Source: Puccinia triticina (taxonomy: Eukaryota > Basidiomycota > Pucciniomycetes > Pucciniales > Pucciniaceae). Taken from it: DNA of 64,000 nt. The position numbers and the translations under genes are program-made. Location: contig NC_070572.1 of the NCBI RefSeq assembly GCF_026914185.1, positions 3,038,001 through 3,102,000 on the forward strand. Reading direction: 5' to 3'. Positions 1-11,224 of this stretch are shown piece by piece (position 1 is the first letter of the stretch; every line of letters begins with the position of its first letter). The notes under the pieces are model-generated. The model saw nothing but the letters and a program-made list of their open reading frames with translations, was not told the origin of the DNA and did not search any database.

Positions 1-425
1 ATCTTTCAGACGAGCGGCGCGCGTGATGTAAGGTGTTGAAACTTTATGTAGCGCATCGAGAAAAAGCAGTTTAAAGTCATTGCCGTACCGCTCGGTAGCT
101 TGCGGCATGTACAATCTAAGTCTGATGCTCAATGGAGCCACACAGGCCACTGGCTCAAAGCGTTCTTAAGTTCATTAGGCACAAGGCTTTTATAGAGCCA
201 AGCGGGAGTAGTGGTTGTAGGTTGATATTTTGGTTTTTGAGAATACAATACAAATCGTTCAGCGGAAATGGGTACAAAAAACCGAATGTGGAATCGGGGG
301 ATTGATCAAGGGTATGTAAGAGCAATCCAACGGCCTACCGAGCTGACCAACAATTATGGATGATGAAAAGAAATTCAAGTTGCAAGAGATCAAGAAAACG
401 ATGAAATCTTCAAGAGGAAAAAGGA
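1..425. other. 3' flank of histone H2B, no gene recognised
   Basis: This stretch lies downstream of the histone stop codon on the minus strand and presumably includes its 3' untranslated region. I see no long open frame, no tandem repeat and no inverted repeat in it. A neighbouring gene may end just outside the window. Confidence 0.4.
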
Positions 426-1129
<704 letters not shown>

Positions 1130-1243
1130 CTTTGGTTGAGTTGGGTGTGCTTGGATGGGTGGGTTGGATGGTTGAGTCGAGTGTGGTCGGGATGGTTGAA
1201 GTGAGTTGAGTGGTGATGGGGGAAGAGGGTGGTCAGAGGATCT

Positions 1244-1252
1244 CTATTTATA
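1244..1252 (-). promoter_or_regulatory. TATA box of H2B
   Basis: TATAAATAG reads on the minus strand about 115 bases upstream of the H2B start codon. A CCAAT box on the same strand at 1386-1390 sits about 140 bases further upstream. This spacing is usual for fungal histone promoters. Function is inferred from position only. Confidence 0.6.
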
Positions 1253-1385
1253 TCTTCAGCAGGAGTGGAGTGGGCAGTTCGACAAGGGGCACGCGCCCGC
1301 GTCGGAAGACAGGCTGAGTGCGAGGAGCATGGATGGAGTGAGGCAGGCGCGTGGTCGGCGAGTCACCGGCCTGTGCTGCGCTCTG

Positions 1386-1390
1386 ATTGG
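1386..1390 (-). promoter_or_regulatory. CCAAT box in H2B promoter
   Basis: The sequence ATTGG on the plus strand is CCAAT on the minus strand, in a GC-rich upstream region. It lies between the TATA box and the point at 1577 where the copia element begins. The promoter is therefore about 450 bases long before retrotransposon sequence takes over. Confidence 0.4.
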
Positions 1391-1577
1391 TCAGGTCAGA
1401 CGCGGCGCGACTCATCTGGCTTCCGGCCCTCTGAGGCCCTCGGGTCCGGGGACCGGGACACACACGACGCGAAACCCCGGGCCGTGGACGAATCCGATTC
1501 ACGGAACATGTCACATTCCGACTCCGGGCTTGCCTGTGTCATTCAGTGATCAGGACCTCCGCACACGATCTTCTCCG

Positions 1578-2677
1578 TATAAGAACCCTGTGAAGGGGTG
1601 AATCTGACGATAAGAATCACGTCGCCTTGATCAGCTCGGGCACGCTCGGTATCGGTCCAACTCTCGGTATTGATTACTAACCTGACGATAAGAATCACGT
1701 CGCCTTGATCAGCTCAGGCACGCTCGGTATCGGTCCAACTCTCGGTGAGGAAAGAGTAGAACCGGTACCGGGCGAGCTGACTATACACCCGGGGAGTCCA
1801 TCCACGGGGAAATCACGCGGATTCCACGAGGACTCCACGTGGTGGCCGCGCGCGAGGTCGGACCAGCGGCTGTTGGTCCACACGTTCACGGGGCCTCCAC
1901 CAAGTGGATCACGGGGGCACCTCGTGATGGCCCCGAGGATCCCACGGATACTTACAGATTGGGACCCGTGAAATCCACGTGGCCACGTACATCGGCAGGC
2001 CTTAAAAAGTAGGCAACTTAATAAAACTGTCGCGATTGGGAGTCGAACACGGGGTCAAGACAGGGAATTAAGGTGAGAGGGACTGCCACACGACACAGCC
2101 ATTTCACATTGTTTCACCCCGCTCCTTTTTACACTATCAACCCCCCAAACGATGGTTTGCCTTTGGGTTTGCGATTGGTTTTTTTGTTAAGTTTTTTTTT
2201 CATTTTTTTTTCCCTATCTTCAACATCAAGTTTTCTTGGGCTTTCAAAACCTCAGGACCAGCCTGAGGTGGTCTTGGCTGGAAGTGAAAAAAAAAGAAAT
2301 GTCGTGGAACCGACGTGAGCAACGAGCTGACGTGGTCTCCACGCGTGCCAGGAAGGCACATCGTGGAACCGACGGGGAAAAGTGTGAAGCCCATCGGTTC
2401 CACGTGGAAAAATCCTGTTTCGTGGAACCGACGAGCTTACCAAGGGGTTACCGAGCCGATCCTCGTCGGCTCCACGGATTACCCTCCTCGCGTCGGTTCC
2501 ACAAACGGGCGGGGCAGGAAGTACCCCCGCCGTGTACTACAACTGGTTCGGGCGCAGCCGCAGTACAAGTGGGAACGTGCGGATAAAAACTACATAACTA
2601 TATACAGATGAGAAATATAGTTATGTAACCTTGATGTTTGTCTAAGTTTGTAACCTTGGCAATCTCAACTCCTAACA
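1578..2677 (-). repeat. 3' LTR of the copia element, long form
   Basis: This LTR matches the 5' LTR over 1578-1786 and over 2538-2677. Between these lies a segment of about 750 bases that the 5' LTR lacks. Both LTRs carry an internal direct repeat of about 80 bases beginning GACGATAAGAATCACGTCGC. Several differences from the other LTR are CpG-to-TpG or CpA changes in the other copy. Confidence 0.85.
1787..2537. repeat. Extra segment inside the 3' LTR, rich in GGAACCGACG motifs
   Basis: This block is present only in the 3' LTR, and the TAC triplet occurs at both junctions. It has at least six copies of the motif TCGTGGAACCGACG or its reverse complement (around 2300-2500), a CGTGG-rich part near 1800-1990, and a tRNA-like remnant near 2030-2100 on the minus strand. 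It could be an insertion, or the original LTR body later deleted from the other copy. Confidence 0.6.
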
Positions 2678-5600
2678 TCCCCCCCCAAGGTTGCAAACTT
2701 TAGCCTTCAATCCGAGATTTACCAGCGCTGCTTCGATCTTGTTTGGTCCGAGCTTCTTTGTGAAAATGTTGGCTTGCTGGTTTATTGTACTCGTCCATTG
2801 TATCTTAATTTTGTTTTCTCTAACAAAATCTTTGATGAAATAAAATGCCCTTATCAAATACCGTGTTTTTTTCTTCGACGCGTTGTCACCCGCAATCAAA
2901 ACAGCCGCTTCGTTGTCGCAGAAAATCCTCATCTTGACTACATGGTGGAGTTCTTCCAGCAAAACCGCTATTCCTGCAAGATGTTGTGCCCCATCCGACA
3001 GAGCCACGTACTCCGCTGCGCACGTCAAAAGTGCAACCACCGTTTGCCGCTTCGCACCCCAAGCAATCGAATCTCCGAGATGTTTGATCACAAATCCTGA
3101 CGTTGACCTCTCATGTTCGCCTCCCCAGTTCGCATCCGACCACAAGTCCACCGTCTCGCCTTCTCCCTTCAACACCAGCTTCATCGATGACGACCTCTTC
3201 ACATATCCAATCAAAAAATCTAGCGCCTTCCAGTGACTGTTTGACGGATTTTGACTGTACCGCGCCAGTAGATTTACCGCATACGATAGATCGGGTCTTG
3301 TCCCTGCCGCCAGATACATCAGCGAACCCAAGATTGACCTGTATTGAGTTTGATCAACGGGTTCTCCTGTATGAAGTTCAAGCGACATTTCCGGTAGCGT
3401 GCTTCTTTGTGTGAAAACAGGTTGAGAATAATCATTTACAATCTGTTGCGCTAGTCTTTCTTGATCCATTTCAACAGCTGTACCTACTATTTTGATGTTC
3501 AGACCCACAATTCCAGTGATTGTATTTGACCATTTGATCTTGAGTTCGTTCGCTATTGCTGTCTTCAATTCATTCATTAGGGAATCACTTGATGCAACTA
3601 CTAGTCCGTCATCCACATGAAGCCATATGATGATGAATTCGCTTCCCCGACGATATATGTACAACGATTGTTCGAGCTCGGACACGCCAAACCCCAGTGT
3701 CTCCATTTTGTTCTTGAAGAACAGCCACCAGCACCGCGCAGCTTGCCTGGTGCCGTACATGGCTTTCTTGAGTTTCATGATTTTGCCTTTCAATTCTGGT
3801 CGAATCTCCACCGGTGGCTGAACATATACATCTTCATCAATCGGGCTGTAAAGGTAGGCCGAACTAACATCAAATGTCGCCATTGGATATTTGTATTTCA
3901 TCGCCATTGAGATCAGCATCCGCAGAGTTACCAACGATGCCGTGGGTGCGTACGTTTCATTGCAATCACAACCCATGACTTGATTGAAACCTTTAGCGAC
4001 ATATCTTGCACGGAATATTTCAGGATCCCCGCATTTTTTCTCCAGGTTTTATGACGAATACCCAGCGACATCCGAGTGCTTTCGCTCCGCTAAACGGCTC
4101 CACAGCTTCCCATGCATCAAGCTCAAAGAATTTGTCGATTTCATAATTAGCTGCTGTTAGCCACATTTTCGCCTCGTTCAATATTAGTGCTGTCTTGATC
4201 GTTGACGGTAATCTTCGGTCCTGTGTCATTGGAAGATTAGACATAGCTTCTTGTTCTGCTTTCGCATTGACTTCTGTCTGCTCCTCACCTAGTTTTAGCA
4301 CTATTTGGTTTAGAATGAAATCAATGTCGCTTTTTTTTGCCTCTCGTGTCTTGACCGGTAGGTTTTGGAACTCGGGAAAAACAACTGAGGTCGAGTGTAG
4401 TATTCTTCCATCGCGGCTCGAGTGAATGATCCAGCCCGCGCCAGACGCCGGATATCCGATTAATTGTCCTTCGATGGCTCTCTGAGACAGTTTATTGCGT
4501 TTTTCTTTTGGAATGTGTACTATTGCTTGCGCTCCAAAAGGGTAAAGAGAATTTGGGTCGATATCTATTCCATACAGTGCTGTGACCGGACAAGACTTGA
4601 TCTTCTTATTTGGTATCCGGTTGTGGATATGTGCAGCCAGTTTATAAGCATAACTCCAGTAAGGCCTAGGCATTCGTGACTCGTGCAACATTGTCCGTGC
4701 CATGTCGCCAAGAGTTCTGTTTACTCTCTCAGCTTCACCGTTCTGCTCTGGGCTGTACGGCGGGACCGGCGCCAATCCAACTCCAATCGGTTTGAGGAGT
4801 TTCTTGAGTGATGCCGTGTATTCTGGTGCGTTGTCACAGCGGATATTCTTTGGGTATCGGCCAAAAGTATTCTTCAAATGATTCAGCCATTCCATGATCT
4901 TCTTGGGTACTTCACTTTGTTCAGTCATCACCTCGCACCAAATGTACGTTGACGCGTGATCGCGCATTGTAAGAATGTATCGCTTGCCGGACATGTCGTA
5001 CGAGAATGGTCCCGCTACGTCTGAAACTAGCAGGTTGAGTGGCTCATCACAAGGTATCAAGGAGTTTCCACCAGGAGATTTCTTATCGATACTCTTCGAC
5101 GTTGCGCATTGGGTGCAAAAGAAGGATTCCCAGGACTTCCCTTTCACTTCATCCGGGTAATGTTCTTGAAGATACTTGCGGACAACTTCCTCTGACACGT
5201 GTCCAAGTCGACGATGCCACAGGAAAGGATCAAACGACGGCTTTTGTGTGATCTTATTCAATTTCAAGGTTTGGTTCATGTGAGATAAGAACCAGCAATA
5301 ATTTTGGTACAACGTATTAAATTCTACATTTGTTGGACTAGAAATGTTTGCTGAGTTTCCTTGAAACGAAACTTTCCACCCAGCATCCGTCAACCGACCA
5401 ACCGATAGTATGACTCCATCTACGCCAGGACAGTAGTAGACATCTTTAACTTCCACGTTCCCCTTCGACGTCGGGATTAGGATTGTCCCTTTGTATCTAA
5501 CATCCACTGAGCAGTCAGTAACTGCAAGGAGAATTCGTCTAGGGGATGGCAGTTCTTCTCTAGATATATAGAAATTGAGTGTGCCACTCACGTGGTTCAA

Positions 5601-7016
5601 TGCTCCTGAGTCGAGTAAAATCTTCCCATCGCTTATTTCCGGAACATCTAGCTGCCTGAGTCGGTTATTTTTACCAAACGGTTGTTCTGGCGGAAGATAA
5701 TTCGAGCCGGGCGCGTCGTGATCTTTGGGCGGTGGCTTGATGACTCCAGCGGCAATGTCTTCCCAAAAAGCTTTACAGTTGTTGTACCAATGTCCATCCT
5801 GCTTGCAATAGTAGCAACGGATGCCCCATTTCCCAGTAAGGTGACTGTTCAATGGGATACCACGGTAGGCGGTTGCTTTCTCGATCGATAGATTGTGCTT
5901 TTGAGTCAAAGTTGGCAGTGCGTTTTGCTGGGTTGTCTGTGGCCTTTGTTGTTCTCCGTAGGCTTGATGGTTGCGTCTATGAGGAGGCGCATATCGAACT
6001 GGGTTGACCCGCATCGCATTGACGGCATCGAGGTCCATTGGGGCATACGAGTCATCTACAACCGGCGCTGTTTTGTTCTGAGACTTCCCTGACGCCGCTT
6101 GGATTACCGTTACCACATCGCTCAGCTTCACATCAGTTGCCGCTTCGAGCTTTTGGCTGACCACAAATTCAAACGTTTTCGGATCAATGCCGATAGGTGC
6201 CGCAAAACTGTTCTGAAGGAGTAGGCCGCCAGCTTCTTCCCATGTGATCTTCAGCTGTGTCATCTCGGTCCAGATTTTCGTCCAATTTGCTAGACGAGTG
6301 TCCGTTCCAGGCGAGCGATCCCCAACAAGCTTCGCAAACTGGTCAATGATGGCTAGTTTATGCTGTCGATCAGACCTGTCGCATTGACTTTTCAGGTGCG
6401 GAAAAATTGTCCACGGATCATCCGAGTTCAACCCATCAATGATGTCTAACAGATTTGTCTCAATTGTCGATCTTAGGAGGCACGCAATGGCTGCTTGATC
6501 CTTAGTCGACCGGGATTTGAAGTTGATTTCCTTCTCCGTGAACGTGTTGTTGTTCTCGTAGACGTACTTCAAAGTTCTGTTAATTTCGCGATCCCAAATT
6601 TTGAAGTTCGCTTTGCCTTTCGCAAGCTGGGTTTTCTTCGGATTGTGCATATAGTGTAGATCCAGGGGTTTTTTATAGAAGCTATTCAATACACTATTAG
6701 ATCCATCGAGGTGAGGTGGTTGGACTGTCTGTCTAGCTGTCGAGTCTTTTAGAAGTCCTTCAAGTCGTTGGAATTCAGCTTTGAGTTGATAGAAATCTTC
6801 GGTGGTGGGCCCTTCTGCCATTTCTGCGTGGAGATTTGAGGAAGATGGAACCGGTTGATTGTTTTGTTTGTAGAATTGTCTATTCTGTTCTTCGAATTCT
6901 CTGATAGTCTCTAATCTTTTCTTCTCTTCTATTTCTCTTTCTCTCTTTTGTTGTTCTAGCGTCTCTTGTATTGCTTTTTCTTTGATCTCTTTCAGTTTAT
7001 CTCCTCTACCGACCAT
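2672..7016 (-). CDS. Copia Gag-Pol polyprotein, one frameshift
   Basis: The polyprotein packages and reverse-transcribes the element RNA and integrates the copy. The first frame (7016-4020, 998 residues) starts with a coiled-coil-like charged region. It then holds Gag, a CCHC knuckle (CYYCKQDGHWYNNC), an aspartic protease site (LLDSGALNHVSG), the integrase HHCC finger (HRRLGHVS then CTQC), the catalytic aspartates (SDVAGPF, RCDNAPEY) and a glutamate context (PEQNGEAERVN). The second frame (3976-2672, 434 residues) holds the reverse transcriptase with FDVSSAYL and an HVDD catalytic box in place of YVDD, then RNase H with SDANWGG. The frames join near 4040 at a run of six A on the minus strand, where a one-base change restores continuity (KKCGDPEIFRARYVAKGF). 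Apart from that the element is open throughout, so it is young. Confidence 0.93.
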
Positions 7017-7083
7017 TCAATCTTTGGTCTCCCGAATATTGGACGCGAATCCCGATAACGTAACCTATAGCCGGCTTTTAACC

Positions 7084-7432
7084 TATAAGAACCCTGTGAA
7101 GGGGTGAATCTGACAATAAGAATCACGTCGCCTTGATCAGCTCAGGCACGCTCGGTATTGGTCCAACTCTTGGTATTGATTACTAACCTGACGATAAGAA
7201 TCACGTCGCCTTGATCAGCTCAGGCACGCTCGGTATTGGTCCAACTCTCGGTGAGGAAAGAGTAGAACCGGTACCAGGCGAGCTGACTATACTACAACTG
7301 GTTCGGGCGCAGCCGCAGTACAAGTGGGAACGTGCGGATAAAAACTACATAACTATATACAGATGAGAAATATAGTTATGTAACCTTGATGTTTGTCTAA
7401 GTTTGTAACCTTGGCAATCTCAACTCCTAACA
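7084..7432 (-). repeat. 5' LTR of the copia element, short form
   Basis: This 349-base LTR lies upstream of gag in the direction of transcription. It matches the outer parts of the 3' LTR with a handful of transitions and lacks the 750-base central block. The start TGTTAGGAG reads on the minus strand from 7432. Its gag-side end is set by homology to the other LTR, not by a CA terminus. Confidence 0.85.
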
Positions 7433-8043
7433 CTCTGGAGTATACATCCCTACCAGCTCCTACAACACGCGTATCGCCTTTTCCGCTAAGCTTGTACATA
7501 AATGTGAGGCCCTCAACCAGGAATCCGAATAAATGCTTGCGTAGCGCAAGCTGCTCAAAATACGACGAGAAATTCCTGATTGGCAAGCGGGTGTGTCAGA
7601 CTGCGGGAATGGGGGGCAGACGTTGTGAAGCTGCTGCTGACTCCGCCATCGTTTCGCAGATCACACTGTGCACATTTGTGATTCCAAGAACGCTTGGCCG
7701 GATTTTCGAGCGGTGCAATGCACTCAAAATCATGGCATCATGTTTTGGTATTTTATCACTTGAAGCTTGACACCAAATCATCTAACTTGACACAAGTCCC
7801 CCCCTGGTGGGAGGCTTGCTGTGGCTGGCCGTGAAGCGGCCCCTCCCGCAGGGAGGGACTTGTGCACAAAGTCAAAAATTTGGCTGAGAGAGAAATCACA
7901 AATGGCTCAAGGAAAAATACTTGGCATCACCCGTCTCATCTCCCCAATTCTTATCATTTTTGCTGTACTAATGTTTTAAAAATAAAAAAACACAAAGAAA
8001 TGTAAACTGAGGAATTACAACCATCATGCCTTGTGGATATTAA
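7433..8043. other. Single-copy-like flank, possible broken exon
   Basis: Beyond the copia element the minus strand shows two open stretches in line (7781-7596 and 7586-7440). They would encode peptides such as HLFGFLVEGLTFMYKLSGKG. The composition is protein-like but I do not recognise the family, and a stop codon divides the frame. A short GC-rich inverted repeat, CACAAGTCCC with GGGACTTGTG, spans 7791-7864. The rest shows nothing I can assign. Confidence 0.25.
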
Positions 8044-8193
8044 GGGTTTTCAAAGTAGACCTGCGCATGCAACTTGCAAGGCAAGGCAAGCTGGTGTTCA
8101 ACTCAAATGTTGAACGTCAACTTGCAGTCTCCCTGCAAGACTGGGTTATGCAAAGTGACCTGCATGCACGTGCAGGTCTACTTTGAAACCCCC
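8044..8193. mobile_element. MITE with 20-bp terminal inverted repeats
   Basis: The ends GGGTTTTCAAAGTAGACCTG and CAGGTCTACTTTGAAACCCC are inverted copies of each other around a 150-base body without coding capacity. The body repeats CTTGCAAG and TGCATGCA motifs. A short TA-like target duplication is possible but not certain. A relative with similar ends is at 30051-30244. Confidence 0.65.
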
Positions 8194-8540
8194 TATTGGA
8201 TTCACAAACCTGCAGATATCTGCAGATCCTACACCTGTAGCCACTTGAATGTTGCAGGTAGGGTATTCAATCTTGCATATTATCAGAAAATCCAAAAATG
8301 GATCTTCAGAGCAATGGGATATCCTTCAGGATTCCTTTGACCTCTCCTTCAATCAGTTTTTGAGTTTATGCCTCAAAAACTTGGGTGAGGGTGCCCATCA
8401 GTACTGCAAAAAAACTGTCTATTCAGTTTTCCTTGTACACATGTTGGTTGGTGAATTTTAAAATGTGTTTTTGTGTTTTTAGGATTGAAAATCTTTCCTT
8501 TGTCTGCCAGCCTTCAGAAATTAAAGGCAAAGTTCTCTCC

Positions 8541-8935
8541 ATGACGAGTGATAACAGGTCTATCACGGTCACTAAAGGAGTACATCATACATACCTCAAC
8601 AGCAAAGGGAGCTGTTGATGACCTGACCGTTCATCAAGAGCTCCCCACAATGACCGGCATAACGGATCACTGAAGAGGGATATCTACTCCCTTGATGATG
8701 GGCATGGCCGGTAATTAAGGGGGCTATCTACTCATTCGATGACCATTATAGATTGTTCATTGCAAGGTTTATCTCCTCCACAGATGACCGGTATAGACCG
8801 GAAATCAAAGGGATTTTGTACTTCCTCTGGTCTTTGAGAGGAGTACTCTCAATGACCAGTACAATCAGTCTTTGGGAGTAGTACTTTTGATGACTGGCAC
8901 AGCACTGTGAAACCCTTTGATGACCAATCTGTGAC
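8541..8935. repeat. Degenerate GATGACCGG palindromic array
   Basis: This region carries repeated GATGACCGG and CCGGTNATC words, each pair forming a short imperfect palindrome separated by spacers such as AGGAGTAC. It is the most decayed of the arrays of this family in the window; better copies are at 10084-10300, 49075-50130 and 61277-61850. No coding sequence is visible. I did not find flanking terminal repeats for this copy. Confidence 0.6.
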
Positions 8936-9449
8936 ACATTTTACTTCAGCCTAGTTCATCCTTCTATTGTGGCTTATACAGACAATTTGTGATGGAAGGA
9001 GGAAAAAAGCAGAATATGGCTATAATGTCATCTCCATGCATTGCCAGGTTTGTTGGTTTAAATTGTTCTGTCTATTTTGACAATGGGTTGCGCTCATCAT
9101 AAATGGCTGGATATGCCTGGCCAGCCGGCGCTCATCATCATGTCCTGGCCACTTTGGCAGGTGAGTTGGCCATATTGGGTTGATTTCACCATGATTTCAG
9201 GAATTCTGTTCAGATTGGCACTCCAGAGCCTCCATAGTTCCCTCAGCAATCCCATCAAGCCATCCATTTCCCTTTTGTTTTGAGATCAATCAATAAAAAT
9301 GTCACATTTTGCCATTGATCTCCTTGGACGCACGGTTCCACTGCCTGGATACCTTACTACAACTGAACAGTATCATATTGGTGGTATAGGCCCACAGCAA
9401 GCCCCCAGTAATCTGGTCAATTTTTTTCCCTTTGTTGGGCTCCTCATGA
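8936..9449. other. Intergenic, nothing recognised
   Basis: I see no long open frame with a recognisable domain, no tandem repeat and no paired inverted ends here. It separates the first GACCGG array from the TIR element that begins at 9458. Confidence 0.3.
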
Positions 9450-10083
9450 CTGCCAGCAACAGTGCAACAAATCCAATACATGTATTGTATAGTGCATCAA
9501 GCCCGTCTGGGCACATGCACAAGTTCGGGAGTGAAAAGCCCAAGCCCGCTTGGCCAAGCCCAAAGCGTGCGTGACACACCGGAAACCCCCGCTTGGCACA
9601 TGGCCAAGTTGGCGGGGTTTGGCACAAAGCCCCGCTGGGCCGAGGCCAAGCGAGGGTGCCACGCCTGCCAAAGATGCCGGCCATCAAGGAGAGAAGTTCC
9701 ACTCCTTGATGGTTGGTCTACACCACGGGTGCAACAAAATATTTTGAAAAACAGTTTGATTGGTTTTCAGAACATTTTTTTTAATTGAGTCCGGACGTCC
9801 TGAAGAACAAGTTGGACTAACCATTTTCAAATATTTTTAGCATATTTCTGGAACCACCTGAGGTGGTTTTAAAAATACTTTGGAAATCAATTTGGTTTGA
9901 AAAATATTTCCAGAACCATTTGAAATGGTTTTGTAAACCATTTGGATGCTCCTTCTCTCACGGCACAGTTTTTGGGACCTTTTTGGCAACAGAATTTGTC
10001 CACAAGCCAGATTCTGACCAATTTGGTTCTGACAACCACTATCCAATCAATTTGGTTTTGACAACCATCCCAAAAACTTTTGG

Positions 10084-10300
10084 TGCACCCGTGGTGTACA
10101 GACCGGTCATCAAGACTTTCCCTTCTTGATGACCGATGCAGGGACACATTGACCACCAAGAAGGGAGTCGTCTCTCCCTCTCGATGACCGGTTTGCAGAC
10201 CAACCATCGAGGAGGGGTAGTTCTCTCCTTGATGGGGGCGCTCCTCCCCAAGACTAGCAGTGTATCAACCCTTGATATTGACACATCCGATGGCCGGTAC
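10084..10300. repeat. GATGACCGGT array inside the TIR element
   Basis: Several GACCGGTCATC and GATGACCGG words face each other across short spacers that include AGGGAG and TCTCTCC. The array lies between the nested inverted blocks of the element. It belongs to the family that recurs in two other transposons in this window. Confidence 0.6.
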
Positions 10301-10574
10301 ACACATCAGTCTAGATATGTTACCGCGATGATCCCATTGGCCCAGAGCTTGGGGTTGGCCAAGCGGGACTTGGGCATGTGCCAAGATCCGCCGCCCGCCC
10401 AACCTCCCCGATCAAGCCCTCTGGGCACCCCCCAAACCCCCGGTGGCGCTTGGCTGCGCGGGACTGGGGCATGTGCCCAGACGCGCTTGATGTACTATAT
10501 ATGCATATATGTTGTATCGGATCTCTCTGCAAATACAAAATGACTTGGTGTATTTGTATTGTATTGCCCCCCCT

Positions 10575-11014
10575 ATACAATACAATATAATACAATACAA
10601 TACAATACAATACAATACAATACAATACAATACAATACAATACAATACAATACAATACAATACAATACAATACAATACAATACAATACAATACAATACAA
10701 TACAATACAATACAATACAATACAATACAATACAATACAATACAATACAATACAATACAATACAATACAATACAATACAATACAATACAATACAATACAA
10801 TACAATACAATACAATACAATACAATACAATACAATACAATACAATACAATACAATACAATACAATACAATACAATACAATACAATACAATACAATACAA
10901 TACAATACAATACAATACAATACAATACAATACAATACAATACAATACAATACAATACAATACAATACAATACAATACAATACAATACAATACAATACAA
11001 TACAATACAATACA
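10575..11014. repeat. TACAA microsatellite, about 85 units
   Basis: The 5-base unit TACAA repeats without interruption from about 10591 to 11014, after a short imperfect lead-in. The long open frames on both strands here (YCIVL or QYNTI repeats) are artefacts of a period that is not a multiple of three. The expansion probably grew from the AATACA-rich terminal part of the host element. Confidence 0.97.
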
Positions 11015-11224
11015 GTCTAAATAAAATTCATTGACCAAGCCTATCCAAAAGATATTACATATGAGGGGGGCAATACAAAATGCAAGAAATACAGCCCATT
11101 GTATTGGATGAGCAATACAACACAAATACAATGTATATGCAATATAGGGGAATACAAACACATGTATCGGATTTGTTGCACCGTTGCTGCCAGCTGAGAT
11201 AATGGTGGTTTTGTCTGTCTGTTT

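Larger units (their letters stand above)
1578..7432 (-). mobile_element. Ty1/copia LTR retrotransposon, nearly complete
   Basis: An internal gag-pol region on the minus strand lies between two related long terminal repeats (1578-2677 and 7084-7432). The LTR begins TGTTAGGAG on the minus strand. Next to the 3' LTR there is a purine-rich stretch (CCTTGGGGGGGGA on the minus strand, 2678-2690) that fits a polypurine tract. Possible target duplications are CTCCG on the left and CTCTG on the right, with one mismatch. I could not find a clear tRNA primer site after the 5' LTR. The element sits in the upstream region of H2B. The gene order gag, protease, integrase, RT, RNase H defines it as copia rather than gypsy. 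Confidence 0.93.
9458..11186. mobile_element. Non-autonomous TIR element with 8-bp target duplication
   Basis: The direct repeat CTGCCAGC lies at 9450-9457 and 11187-11194. Just inside are inverted ends, AACAGTGCAACAAATCC on the left and GGATTTGTTGCACCGTT on the right. Further in are longer inverted subterminal blocks with CATCAAGC and CTGGGCACATG (about 9490-9540 and 10450-10495). A nested inverted pair with ACACCACGGGTGCA lies at about 9718 and 10086. The body holds a GACCGGT array and a TACAA microsatellite. No transposase is encoded. The 8-bp duplication fits hAT-like or related families. Confidence 0.75.

Noticed and set aside
1206..1601. Plus-strand open frames in the H2B promoter, as a divergent H2A gene
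   Set aside because: The peptides have no histone fold residues; the GC-rich promoter simply lacks stops.
2073..2611. Small plus-strand frames between 2073 and 2611
   Set aside because: They follow the repeated GGAACCGACG block in the LTR and carry no protein features.
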